Positions 26,287 to 33,774 of a stretch of 64,000 nt of DNA are shown here, one piece after another. Below the pieces are notes generated by a model. It was not told the origin of the DNA. It ran no database searches and saw only the letters and a program-made list of their open reading frames with translations. The translations under genes were made by a program, and so were the position numbers. This DNA comes from JAFNAG01 sp963824985 (lineage in GTDB: Bacteria; Acidobacteriota; UBA6911). Numbering within the stretch: position 1 is the first letter of the stretch; every line of letters starts with the position of its first letter. The DNA lies in the NCBI GenBank assembly GCA_963824985.1, contig CAWGRQ010000031.1:62001-126000 (forward strand), in the 5' to 3' direction.

Positions 26287-27133
26287 TTTTAACCCACATT
26301 CCCTACCAGTTCTTCTCCGGCAGCGGCACGACCATAAACGACTGCGAGTTGCCGATCGGCGTGACCGTGTCGCCGACCAGCTTGCCAAGGGTTGCAGTAT
26401 AGCGTCCCGGTTCGACCGCGGGGGCCCCACCACCCCGGCCGCCGCCCGCAAACGCGCCGGCACCGCCACCGCCTCGACCCGCCGTCGCTCCAGCGCCGCC
26501 TGGCGGCGTAGCCGGAACCGGCGGATCGCCGCGCAAATTCCACACCACCCGATGGAGTCCGGGAGTCTTCGGAAGATCTTCGGGGGCCGCCTGCCGGTTT
26601 TCGCTCGACATCTGATCGAGCCGGCGCACCTGTTTGCCGGTGTCATCCGTGATCGTCACCACCAGCCTGGCGTCGTTCCCGAATGCCTGGCCGATCGAAT
26701 AGGTGAACACCGCCCCGGCCGGCGGATTGGGCGACACCTCGTTCCCCCATGCCGCGCGTTCATACCCGTGTTCGGTATACAGATAGGCGTTGCGCAACGG
26801 GAAGAGTGTCGCTTCCTGGCTGAGCGCCTGCGCGCTCACCTCGCGCAGCGGGGAGTAATCATCCAGAATGAAGAAGCCGCGACCGAAGGTGCCGAGCGCC
26901 AGATCGTTTTCGCGCTTTTGCACCGCCAGATCGCGCACCTGGCAGACCGGCAGCCCGCCTTTTAGCTGAACCCAATGGCTGCCGCCATCGACCGTGATGA
27001 ACAGGCCGAACTCCGTCCCCGCAAACAGCAGATCCCCGTCAATGTGATCCTGGATCACGGAATAGACGTCGTGCCGGGCCGGGAGATCGCCCGCGATGGA
27101 AATAAACGTCCGGCCGCGGTCTACGCTCTTCAG
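26125..27133. repeat. Long direct repeat, left copy (1009 bp)
   Basis: From TTGACGCTGGCGCGCAAA at 26125 to CTCTTCAG ending 27133 this segment closely matches 33475-34608, in the same orientation. It covers the 3' end of the polyferredoxin gene and the 3' end of a VPS10-like gene. Differences are scattered substitutions, a few codons in the Pro/Gly linker (GDPPVPATPP versus GDTPPPPPAPP), and about 125 bp with a REP hairpin missing here after the ferredoxin stop. Confidence 0.9.
26303..27133 (-). pseudogene. Truncated VPS10/BNR-repeat protein, C-terminal 3' fragment
   Basis: An open frame from the repeat boundary at 27133 to a TAG at 26303 encodes the C-terminal ~275 residues of the protein whose full copy lies at 33775-36707. 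Shared landmarks are FAGTEFGLFITVDGG, LGTFGRGFFILDDYS, VVWNLRGD, a Gly/Ala/Arg-rich linker and the end NSQSFMVVPLPEKN. The 5' three quarters are missing because homology stops abruptly at 27133. It has no promoter or start of its own and is best read as a leftover of the event that created the flanking repeats. Confidence 0.88.
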
Positions 27134-27214
27134 CTGCTCGCCGCTATTTTAACAGTTCAGGGTACTGCTCTGAACAACAGAACGAGAGCGCAATTCTGGA
27201 AAACGCTGTTCGGA

Positions 27215-27526
27215 TCATGCCGCTGCCTTGCGCACACGCAATTCCGCCCGGTGTCCCGTCGCAGATAGAACGCGAATCAGCAGATCGGTCGAGATTCCTT
27301 GGGTGTTTGCATTCGCAATGGCCGTCACCCGAGTGCGTGACGTCCCGGCGCGCTTCGCAATCTCCGCATGGGTCAGGTTGCCTTCGCGGATGATCTTGGT
27401 CAAAACGCAGGTGAGTTCCGAACGAAACTCCAGTTCGGCGGTCTCGACCGGCGACAATCCCAGCGCCCGACCCAGGTCCTTTGCTGTCTTGACCCTGATG
27501 GATCTCTCAGAACTAGACTTTCGCAT
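27215..27526 (-). CDS. XRE-family antitoxin (HigA-like)
   Basis: 103 residues. Helix-turn-helix of the XRE type at about 45-90: LTCVLTKIIREGNLTHAEIAKRAGTSRTRVTAIANAN, with the AEIAKRAGTSRTRVT recognition pair. The preceding KTAKDLGRALGLSP is the usual N-terminal extension of HigA2-type antitoxins, and the tail ISTDLLIRVLSATGHRAELRV is typical. It should bind and neutralise the toxin encoded just upstream and repress the operon. The start ATG (27526) overlaps the toxin stop by 14 bp; toxin-first order matches higBA loci. Confidence 0.85.
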   Translation of the reverse strand: MRKSSSERSIRVKTAKDLGRALGLSPVETAELEFRSELTCVLTKIIREGNLTHAEIAKRAGTSRTRVTAIANANTQGISTDLLIRVLSATGHRAELRVRKAAA

Positions 27527-27815
27527 TGATAACCTCCTTCAGCCGGCGTCGTGCCAAATCAATCTCACGCGCCGGGGTCTTCTGCCCTTTCTTCTGAAAG
27601 CCATGAAAAACTAGAATGGCATCCGAGGCCCCTGTAAAATAAAAGACACGCACGGCCGCGCTTTCGTCTCTCACCCGCAGTTCGCATACTCCCGGCGCAA
27701 CTATCGGCATTGGCCGGCTGAGAGGCATTCCAAGATTGACCCCTTTCTGTAGGTCTCTCAGAGCTTCCCCGAGCCGACGCCGGACTACCTGCGATTGCGC
27801 GCGACCGAACTCCAA
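27513..27815 (-). CDS. HigB/RelE-type toxin (Gp49-like), doubtful N-terminus
   Basis: 100 residues from TTG 27815. Gp49/HigB-type mRNA-interferase fold: RRRLGEALRDLQKG helix, VCELRVRDESAAVRVFYF strands, LVFHGFQKKGQKTPAREIDLARRRLKE. Gp49-family toxins usually have about ten more N-terminal residues; in frame upstream the DNA reads ETHRLHPRVL back to a TAA with no ATG, whereas an ATG two bases out of register (ATGGCTACG, near 27868) lies just before. A one-base loss may therefore have cost the true start. It is followed by the antitoxin with a 14-bp overlap. If expressed it would cleave mRNA at the ribosome. Confidence 0.78.
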   Translation of the reverse strand: MEFGRAQSQVVRRRLGEALRDLQKGVNLGMPLSRPMPIVAPGVCELRVRDESAAVRVFYFTGASDAILVFHGFQKKGQKTPAREIDLARRRLKEVINAKV

Positions 27816-28252
27816 TACCCTCGGGTGAAGTCGATGGGTTTCACGTAGCCATTATGTCCTGAATCTGGGACATCGGCAAGTCAAACTATGTCCACTCCCG
27901 GCGGCCTTTGCCGCACTGGTGGCTTTCCCTTTAGCCGCTGGCGGTCCGTCGTCGTTACAAAAATTTCCTGATTGGTAAGATCCTGGCTTTTGCTTTTGTG
28001 GGGAGCCCCCTGCAAGGGGGCGGACGGGTGGGCTGGCACACCCAAGGCGGCCCGGGGCGTGGGCGCGGGCGGCGGGAAGGAGACACAATGTCGTTATGTC
28101 TGGCGGAGCGAGGGGAGCCGGCTGGCGCGGCGCTTGCCCGACATCCCCGAACGACTGGCCGCTACATGAGCTTTGCAAGCGCCGTGACAGAGGCCGAATC
28201 CTCCGACCCGGCCCCCGAAATGATTGCGAACGGCGCTGAATTGCACACTGAT
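27816..28252. other. Non-coding stretch in the island, no gene found
   Basis: GC-rich, with several open frames of low coding quality (strings of Pro/Arg/Gly). A hairpin-like GGGAGCCCCCTGCAAGGGGG lies near 28000-28018. Probably the remains of decayed mobile DNA. Confidence 0.4.
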
Positions 28253-28576
28253 CTAGCCGCGGCGGTTTCCAACACCCGCAGAAGGCCTCCAAGGTGTGCT
28301 GCGGTCTTTCTCATTTAGAAAGCGCGAATAAATCTCATCTCCATCTCGGAGATCATCCAGCAACTCCCATGGCTCGCCGATTCCCTCAAGCGACCAACGA
28401 ACCTCCTTCCCGTGCACATTGGGGTATCTATGTTCAAGTTTATGTACCAGCGCTCGAGCCTTTTCCATAGCTTTTTCTTCAGACTCGGCTTCAATAAGAT
28501 GAATGGCTTCCTCCAACAAAACATCGCCATCCGCCGGCTCCGAGCTACGCAAGTAGATAGGAACTGTGAACCACAT
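28253..28576 (-). CDS. DUF4288-like protein, possible immunity protein
   Basis: 107 residues starting MWFTVPIYLRSS, with IHLIEAESEEKAMEKARALVHKLE, YPNVHGKEVRWSLEGIGEP and DLRDGDEIYSRFL. The order, an N-terminal W-[FY] strand, an EA..KA helix, a Y.N..G..V.W strand and a final DG.E[IV]YSRF, fits the DUF4288 family of small proteins. It follows, 14 bp on, the tail of a putative toxin on the same strand, the usual toxin-immunity order. The C-terminal tail after NEKDR is unlike the family and may reflect a late frame change. Immunity function is inferred from position only. Confidence 0.6.
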   Translation of the reverse strand: MWFTVPIYLRSSEPADGDVLLEEAIHLIEAESEEKAMEKARALVHKLEHRYPNVHGKEVRWSLEGIGEPWELLDDLRDGDEIYSRFLNEKDRSTPWRPSAGVGNRRG

Positions 28577-28590
28577 CGCTGGTATCCCAC

Positions 28591-28862
28591 TTATTTTGCG
28601 AACCGGGTACTGGTCAGCAGCTTCCAGGCTGAACGGGCAGCGGCATCACCAGCCTTGGCCGCCGCCTCAATCTCACTCAGGAGTGCTTTCTTAAACTGGC
28701 CTGGGAACTCGCTATTGATAGAAGCCTTATGGATAGGCGGAATAAGCTGCCTCATCCGCGGCGAGGCTTGTGGATCCGACCGGCGCCGCACACCGTGCGT
28801 GTCCTTCCAATGATAGTAATTCGCTTTTTCCAGGTAGGAGGAGGATAGCAGCACTTGGGGTT
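28591..28862 (-). pseudogene. Orphan C-terminal tail of a polymorphic-toxin-like protein
   Basis: The open frame reads YLEKANYYHWKDTHGVRRR, then SPRMRQLIPPIHKASINSEFPG, KALLSEIEAAAKAGDAAARSAW and KLLTSTRFAK. Such C-terminal tips (a His/Trp-rich start, compact helical end, ending next to an immunity-type gene) are typical of Rhs/contact-dependent toxins. No start codon with a ribosome site or N-terminal delivery domain is present; immediately upstream the sequence changes to the end of the IS91-like remnant. I infer that the insertion or a rearrangement removed the 5' part. The toxic activity is not identifiable from motifs. Confidence 0.5.
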
Positions 28863-29003
28863 GAAATCACCCGGAGTTGTTCCACCGGGCTAGTGACGTA
28901 GGGGCTTTTACCAAGCCGGGGGGAGCAAATCGGCGAGGCACACCTTTTTTGTAACAGCCTAGTTCTTTTCCGCCATGACCCCCGGCGCAACGTGATCCAG
29001 GCT

Positions 29004-29381
29004 TCAGTCAATGCCATCAAACAGCCGGCCGGCGGCCTCCCAGGCAAGAAAATCGGCATCCGTTTCCAGGGTTGTGGAAGCCCGGGGCGGCGGCGGTCGC
29101 GCCAGGTGATCCCAGAGCTTGAGGTGACGCAAGATCTTTTCGATGATCGCAGCGTCTTCGATGAAGCTGATGATCCGTAACCGGCCGCCGCATTTGGGGC
29201 AGGCGAGCGGATCCGCAGCCCAGACTTTGCGGATCAACCGGGCCCAGGCGCGTTTGCAGTGGCGGCGGAAGTCGTCCGGTTCCGGCTCGGGCGCAGAGAC
29301 GGCAACGGGAGTGATGCCGGGAGCGCTTTGTTGTTGCAGGCGGCGTTGTCCCCGGGCCTTGTGCTGCTTCTCAGTCGCATT
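29004..29381 (-). pseudogene. IS91-family transposase, C-terminal remnant
   Basis: The open frame (bounded by a TAA at 29384-29382) encodes EKQHKARGQRRLQQQ, then WARLIRKVWAADPLACPKCGG (shown in part), RLRIISFIEDAAIIEKILRHLKLWD. The W..LI..V...DPL.CPKCG...M.. block with a zinc-ribbon CxxC and the IERILRHLGLW tail is characteristic of IS91/Y2-transposase C-termini. The catalytic HUH and Tyr domains are absent. It marks past mobile-element activity in the island; one end abuts the toxin remnant (about 28865), the other the PadR promoter. Confidence 0.8.
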
Positions 29382-29407
29382 TTATAACGGAGGCACGATC
29401 ACTCGCC

Positions 29408-29449
29408 TTGACATTCTAGGTGACCGGTGCTACTGTCCGCCTAGAATGT
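29408..29449 (+). promoter_or_regulatory. padR promoter with overlapping palindromic operator; transcript probably leaderless
   Basis: TTGACA (29408-29413), a 17-bp spacer and TACTGT (29431-29436) place the transcription start at about 29443. The start codon ATG is at 29446, so the mRNA would have almost no leader. A perfect 10-bp inverted repeat (29411-29420 and 29440-29449, ACATTCTAGG arms) overlaps both the -35 box and the start codon, a natural autoregulatory PadR site. Confidence 0.7.
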
Positions 29450-29790
29450 CTACCGAACCAGATGTCGATCGTATCGCGCTCCTGCAAGGGACGCTTGACC
29501 TGCTCATCCTCCGGACGTTAGTCCTCGGCCCAACTCACGGCCATGCAATAGCAAAGGCTATCGAGCGGAGCTCAGACCAGGTGCTCAAGGTCGAACAGGG
29601 CTCCCTCTATCCCGCACTGCACCGACTCATAAAGCGCGGTTGGATCGCCTTCGAGGACGGGCCGTCCGAAAACAATCGCAGGGCGAAATTCTACCAACTC
29701 ACAGCCAGAGGCCGGAAGCAACTGACGGTTGAGACCTCCAAGTGGGAAAAACTCTCGCAGGCGATTGCCCGCGTGCTGAGGCCAACGTGA
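29446..29790 (+). CDS. PadR-family transcriptional regulator
   Basis: 114 residues from ATG 29446. PadR winged helix: LLQGTLDLLILRTLVLGPTHG, AIAKAIERSS, LKVEQGSLYPALHRLIKRGW (recognition helix) and the wing FYQLTARGRKQL. The short C-terminal helix (ETSKWEKLSQAIARVL) places it in the small PadR-s2 subgroup. In Acidobacteriota such regulators precede MacB-like ADOP permeases, as here: the downstream GTG overlaps its stop codon (GTGA). It probably represses the two-gene operon through the palindrome at 29411-29449 in response to an unknown ligand. Confidence 0.92.
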   Translation: MSTEPDVDRIALLQGTLDLLILRTLVLGPTHGHAIAKAIERSSDQVLKVEQGSLYPALHRLIKRGWIAFEDGPSENNRRAKFYQLTARGRKQLTVETSKWEKLSQAIARVLRPT

Positions 29791-32350
29791 AAAGACACCC
29801 TCTAGCGGACCTTGAATCAGACATCCGCGACCACATTGAGCGTGAGACACAAGAGAACATCGAACGGGGTATGGCACCAGACGAAGCTCGGTACGCAGCG
29901 CTGAGGGCATTCGGCAACGTGACGCTGATTCGCGAACAGACCCGAGCAGTATGGATCCCGGTCTTTGTGGAACAGTTCCTTCAGGATATTCGTTACGCGT
30001 TTCGCGGGATGCGACGCCAGCCGGGGTTTAGCGTGGCGGTCGTCGCAATGCTGACCGTTGGCTTGGGTTTTCTCGCGGGCGGATATACCATCTTCAACGG
30101 GCTATTCGTGCGTGGTTGGGCAGTCCCAAACAGCGAACAGGTGTTCAGGGCAACGGCGTCACGTGAAACGGTTCCCTTCGGTGCATACGTAGAAGACGGA
30201 TTCTCGCGCGGCGCCTTCAAGTACATCCAGGCGAACGCACGTTCAGCAGCTTACGTCGCGTTGGACATGGAGTATTTCCGGGTCGGCACGGCATCCGGGC
30301 GGGATGGAGCCTACACAGCCGCGGCGTTCGCGAGCGACAACCTCATCGAGACCCTCCGGATTCCGCTGCAACTCGGGACCGGTCCCGGCGGAATTTCCTC
30401 CTATTCCGCTCCCAAAGCTGTCATCTCCGACAGAGTCTGGCGCACGATCTTCGCCGCCGATCCGAACATCGTGGGGCGAACGGCGTGGATCAGCGGCATT
30501 CCGACGACCCGTGGCTGGCGTAACCGCTCGTGGTTTCGAGGGTCTAGCGGAGATACCGCTGGATGTGATCGTCGATATCAACGCTGCTGACGCTTGGGGA
30601 TACAGAGGGGCCGATCTCTCCCCCGACGGCACTGCGTGTTGCGTCATGGTGGCGGGTCGTATTCGCGACGGGTGGAAGCACATACAGGCACAACAAGAAC
30701 TCGCCCTGTTGATGTCTCAATATCGACAGTCTACTGGCCAACCACGGCTCGCCGTGGCCCTCGCGGGCACCACTCCTGGCGATGGTATTCGTGGAGGCCG
30801 CCGAGGCGATGTCGTAGTCATCATGTTAAGTTTGCTGGGCGCTGCGGTCCTGCTCGTCTTGCTTCTCACCTGTGCCAATGTCGGCAATCTCTATCTCGCG
30901 AGAAGCATTCGCCGGCATCACGAAATTGCGGTACGTCTGTCCCTCGGCGCCAGCCGCGCCCGCGTTGTCAGGCAGTTACTCACCGAAGGTCTGGCCATGG
31001 CGTCTGTCGCTGGGACTTGCGCGTTTGCAATGACCGCTGGCGTTCCATTTGCGCTACGCTTTCTTGACAACAACGTCACTGCGACCATGTTCGCCTCTGA
31101 TTGGCGGGTTGCGCTGTTCACAGCGGCTGGCGTGGTTGTCACGTGTTTGCTCGTCTCGCTTACACCGGCACTTCAGGCGACGCGGATAACGTGGCGGGGC
31201 GCAGCGGCAAACATGTCGGCTCGCACCGGCCCCGCTCGTGGCGTGCTCTTAGCCGCTCAAGTAGCTATCGCCACTGTCTTGGTCCTCAGCGCGACGCTGC
31301 TGGCACGTGGAATCCAATATGCGTCGAGTGTGCCAGCGGACTTCGCCCTTCACACAACAACAGCAGCGCTCGTTGAGGGACCGGCAAACCAGGATTATGC
31401 GGGAAAACGTGGCGACACAATACGAGCAACGCTGGCCATGGCCCTGCGAGGTGGCGATACCCATATCGGGATGGCCGGTCGGGTGCCTGCGAGCGGCAGA
31501 GCGGGATATCAGACATCGGTGAGCACCTCAGCATCGGATCTTCAGTTTCGGTGCAAGCTAGTTCCGCTGAACGCTTCGGCTGCATCAGTTCTCGATCTGG
31601 CGCTTGTTGCGGGACGCTGGGCTGCGGACGATCTCAATGCGAACGAGGCCGTCATAAACGAAACGCTCGCGCGTCAGATCTGGCCGACGCAAACCGCCAT
31701 CGGGAAGGCCTTAACGCTTTCGTTCAATCGAGACACTTATTCGGTTGTTGGAATCGCGCGTAACGCACATCTGACCTCGTTCAGCGAGGTCGAGCCGATG
31801 ATGCACATTCCGGCGATGATCGGCCTCCCTGTCCTGCTTGCCCCAACCGGGCCCGGAATTCATGCCAAAGTGAAAGCATTCGTCGCTTCCGTAGATCCAC
31901 GGCTAACCGTCACCTTCGTTCCGCTTTCGGAGAGTGCCAAGCAAATACCTCGAGAACGCGACTCTCGGTGCCACTGTTGCGGCCAGCCTCGGCGCAGCCG
32001 CGTTGTTCCTGTCCATTCTCGGAGTGTTCGGCGTGTTCTCCTACCTGGTTGAAGAGCGCCGTCGCGAGATAGGCATTCGGCTGGCGCTGGGAGCCTCGCG
32101 GGGTCAAATCGCCGCGGCTCTTTTTCACGCTACTCGAGGCGCCATCCTGGGTGGCCTTGTTACCGGTGTCGCATCGTCGGCCGTCGTGAGCATGATTCTG
32201 CGGCGCTTCCTGTTTGGCCTTTCACCGGCGGATCCCGTGAGCTATCTGGTGGTAGCCATCGTCCTGGGTGCGGCCGCCTTCCTCGCGACAGCGGTTCCTA
32301 TCGGACGGGCCCTTCGTGTCGACCCGGCGGTCACGATGCGCGCTGAGTGA
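29787..32350 (+). pseudogene. ADOP-type MacB/FtsX permease, two frameshifts
   Basis: From GTG 29787 (GTGA overlap with padR). N-terminal soluble helix DLESDIRDHIERETQENIERGM (shown in part), then the first FtsX-like half: TM1 VAVVAMLTVGLGFLAGGY, a large periplasmic domain, then three TMs (LLGAAVLLVLLLTCANVGNLYLAR region, RRHHEIAVRLSLGASR motif). A second FtsX half ends in IGIRLALGASRGQ and a last TM pair. Total about 850 residues, the normal ADOP size. Frame changes at ~30510 (an extra C in CCC) and ~31946 (an extra A in AAA); conservation resumes exactly after each, suggesting indel error or recent damage. No ATPase gene is adjacent, as usual for these orphan permeases. Confidence 0.85.
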
Positions 32351-32910
32351 CATGTGCGGGTCCCTGCAGCGGGGCAGCCGAGACCGGAATCGGTGGCCCG
32401 CAACATGCGCGCAGGGCTGGGAAACCTCGCACATTACCTTCAAGCCCTTCAAGAACAGGTTTTGCTTATCACGGGAGCATGTGAGGAGGAGCGGCGCAAG
32501 GTTGCGTCTCCGGTCGGCGAGGAAAGAGGAGGTCGCAAGCCGGCATCCGACGGCGAGGCGGCGCTTGCCGCCGCCGAAGCCCTGCGCAAGCGGACGGAAG
32601 TCGTTCTCGACAAAAAGATCAGCGCCAAAGACGGCGAGGAGATCCGCGGGACCCTAAGCTATGGAACCGGTCACCCGGCGCAGTGAGCGCGTCCGCTCCC
32701 CCGAGGCACAGAAGCATGCCCCGTTCATCGACGGGAATAATTTCGCCGTCCCATCCCGGGGAAACAAAGGGGACCAACAAATCGTAACGCGGGGGTGATT
32801 TTCCAGGGCCACGGATGTTCTGCAGATTTTCGTGCGTGCCGTGATTGTCTCGATCCGCCGGGCGGTAACTGCATTTGCTTGTGTAGTAACAACGTAGTAC
32901 AGTAAAAAAT
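32351..32910. other. Island stretch without a firm gene; brnTA promoter region
   Basis: 560 bp. One frame of 110 codons (32354-32686) contains EEERRKVASPVGEERGG and a Lys/Glu/Ala-rich helix, with no family resemblance and no clear ribosome site; I treat it as doubtful. Near 32883-32900 GTAGTAAC and GTAGTACA repeat just upstream of brnT and may be a promoter/operator for the toxin-antitoxin pair. Confidence 0.35.
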
Positions 32911-33183
32911 GTGGAAATCACCTGGGACGACCGGAAAGAAGCAGCGAACATCAAGAAACATGGCATCGATTTCGACGAGGCCGCCACAGTGATTCTCAAT
33001 CCGCTCAGTTTGTACAACTCAAACCAGCACAAAAGCGGAAACCGCTTTGAGTACCTTGGCCACTCGGATCGCGGCCGCGTGCTCTTTGTAGTAACGGTCG
33101 AGGAACTTGAAAACAGTTCGCGCATCCTTTCGGCGCGAAAGGCAAATCCCCATGAAAGAGAAACATACGAACAAGGATTTTAA
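32911..33183 (+). CDS. brnT: BrnT-family ribonuclease toxin
   Basis: 90 residues from GTG 32911. BrnT/DUF497 hallmarks: the N-terminal ITWDDRKEAANIKKHGIDFDEA (shown in part) with the WD..K...N..KH motif, an FEYLGHSDRGRVLFVVT strand pair, and the catalytic-region RILSARKANPHERETYE with its ISAR-like strand. It is a RelE-fold mRNA interferase. Its end overlaps the BrnA start by 32 bp. Toxin-first order matches brnTA. Confidence 0.9.
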   Translation: MEITWDDRKEAANIKKHGIDFDEAATVILNPLSLYNSNQHKSGNRFEYLGHSDRGRVLFVVTVEELENSSRILSARKANPHERETYEQGF

Positions 33184-33406
33184 CTTCAGGGATGCAAAAC
33201 CCGTAGGTGACAAATTCAAAGGCGCGAAGATCGCCAAAACTTTCCGCCTTGATGTGGACGTCTTTCTGTGGCTCCGAAAGGAAGCAGAACGCACCGGGAT
33301 TCCATATCAGACGCTCCTCAACTCAAAGCTACGGGAATCTATGAACCTGCCGGACCGCGTGCAAACCCTAGTTGAAGAGATTCTGGCTCGCAAGCGGGCA
33401 TCGTAG
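33152..33406 (+). CDS. brnA: BrnA-family antitoxin
   Basis: 84 residues from ATG 33152 (the open frame extends upstream, but this ATG matches the family start). Ends in the CopG/RHH-like segment FRLDVDVFLWLRKEAERTG (shown in part), IPYQTLLNSKLRESM, as in BrnA and CopG-type antitoxins that bind DNA as ribbon-helix-helix dimers and autorepress with BrnT. The second toxin-antitoxin pair of the island, 68 bp from the right-hand direct repeat. Confidence 0.87.
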   Translation: MKEKHTNKDFNFRDAKPVGDKFKGAKIAKTFRLDVDVFLWLRKEAERTGIPYQTLLNSKLRESMNLPDRVQTLVEEILARKRAS

Positions 33407-33474
33407 GTCTTTCGTTTTGCGTCCGCATTCTCCTCCGGGCTCGCGGTTTCGGGGTTCTGATAAGATCGATTGAT

Positions 33475-33636
33475 TTGACGCTGGCGCGCAAATCCGAGCC
33501 TCAGCAGCCTCGCATCCCCAAGGACGGGGTGCGATCATTGATCGAACTCGGGCGCGCCCGCGGGCGGCTGAACACTCCAAGCCTTGCCTGGATGCTGCTC
33601 AAGTCCAAAATGGAGCGACTGCTGACTCTGCGATGA
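33475..33636 (+). pseudogene. 3' remnant of the winged-helix polyferredoxin gene
   Basis: 162 bp nearly identical to the last codons of the gene at 25168-26286 (LTLARKSEPQQPRIPKDGV region, RLNTPSLAWMLLKSKMERL, ending LTLR and TGA instead of TAA). No start or upstream part is present. It marks the left edge of the right-hand repeat copy. Confidence 0.88.
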
Positions 33637-33688
33637 TTTTGGGAGCAGGGGTGTCAATTGCGATTCCGCGCATAGGGGCGGGAAAACA

Positions 33689-33758
33689 GGGGACATCAAC
33701 CCGTTCCGGCGCACCGCCTGGCATTACGGCGGCATTCGCGGAGCGGGGTGATGTCCCC
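33689..33758. repeat. REP-like palindrome, GGGGACATCAACCC arms
   Basis: Arms 33689-33702 and 33745-33758 (13 of 14 complementary) enclose an inner CCGCC/GGCGG hairpin near 33715-33733. The element lies within about 125 bp that are missing from the left repeat copy, so that copy shows what the site looks like without it. Confidence 0.75.
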
Positions 33759-33774
33759 CATCACTCGTTCGCGC

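Noticed and set aside
27852..28292. A 146-codon frame in the island
   Set aside because: Pro/Arg/Gly-rich, no ribosome site, overlaps the start of the DUF4288-like region; no protein family.
32354..32686. A 110-codon hypothetical gene after ADOP
   Set aside because: Charged low-complexity helix without a family or ribosome site; kept only as a note in the gap entry.
27134..33474. Prophage or ICE
   Set aside because: No integrase, terminase, capsid, relaxase or conjugation genes; only TA pairs, an IS91 remnant and an ABC-type permease.
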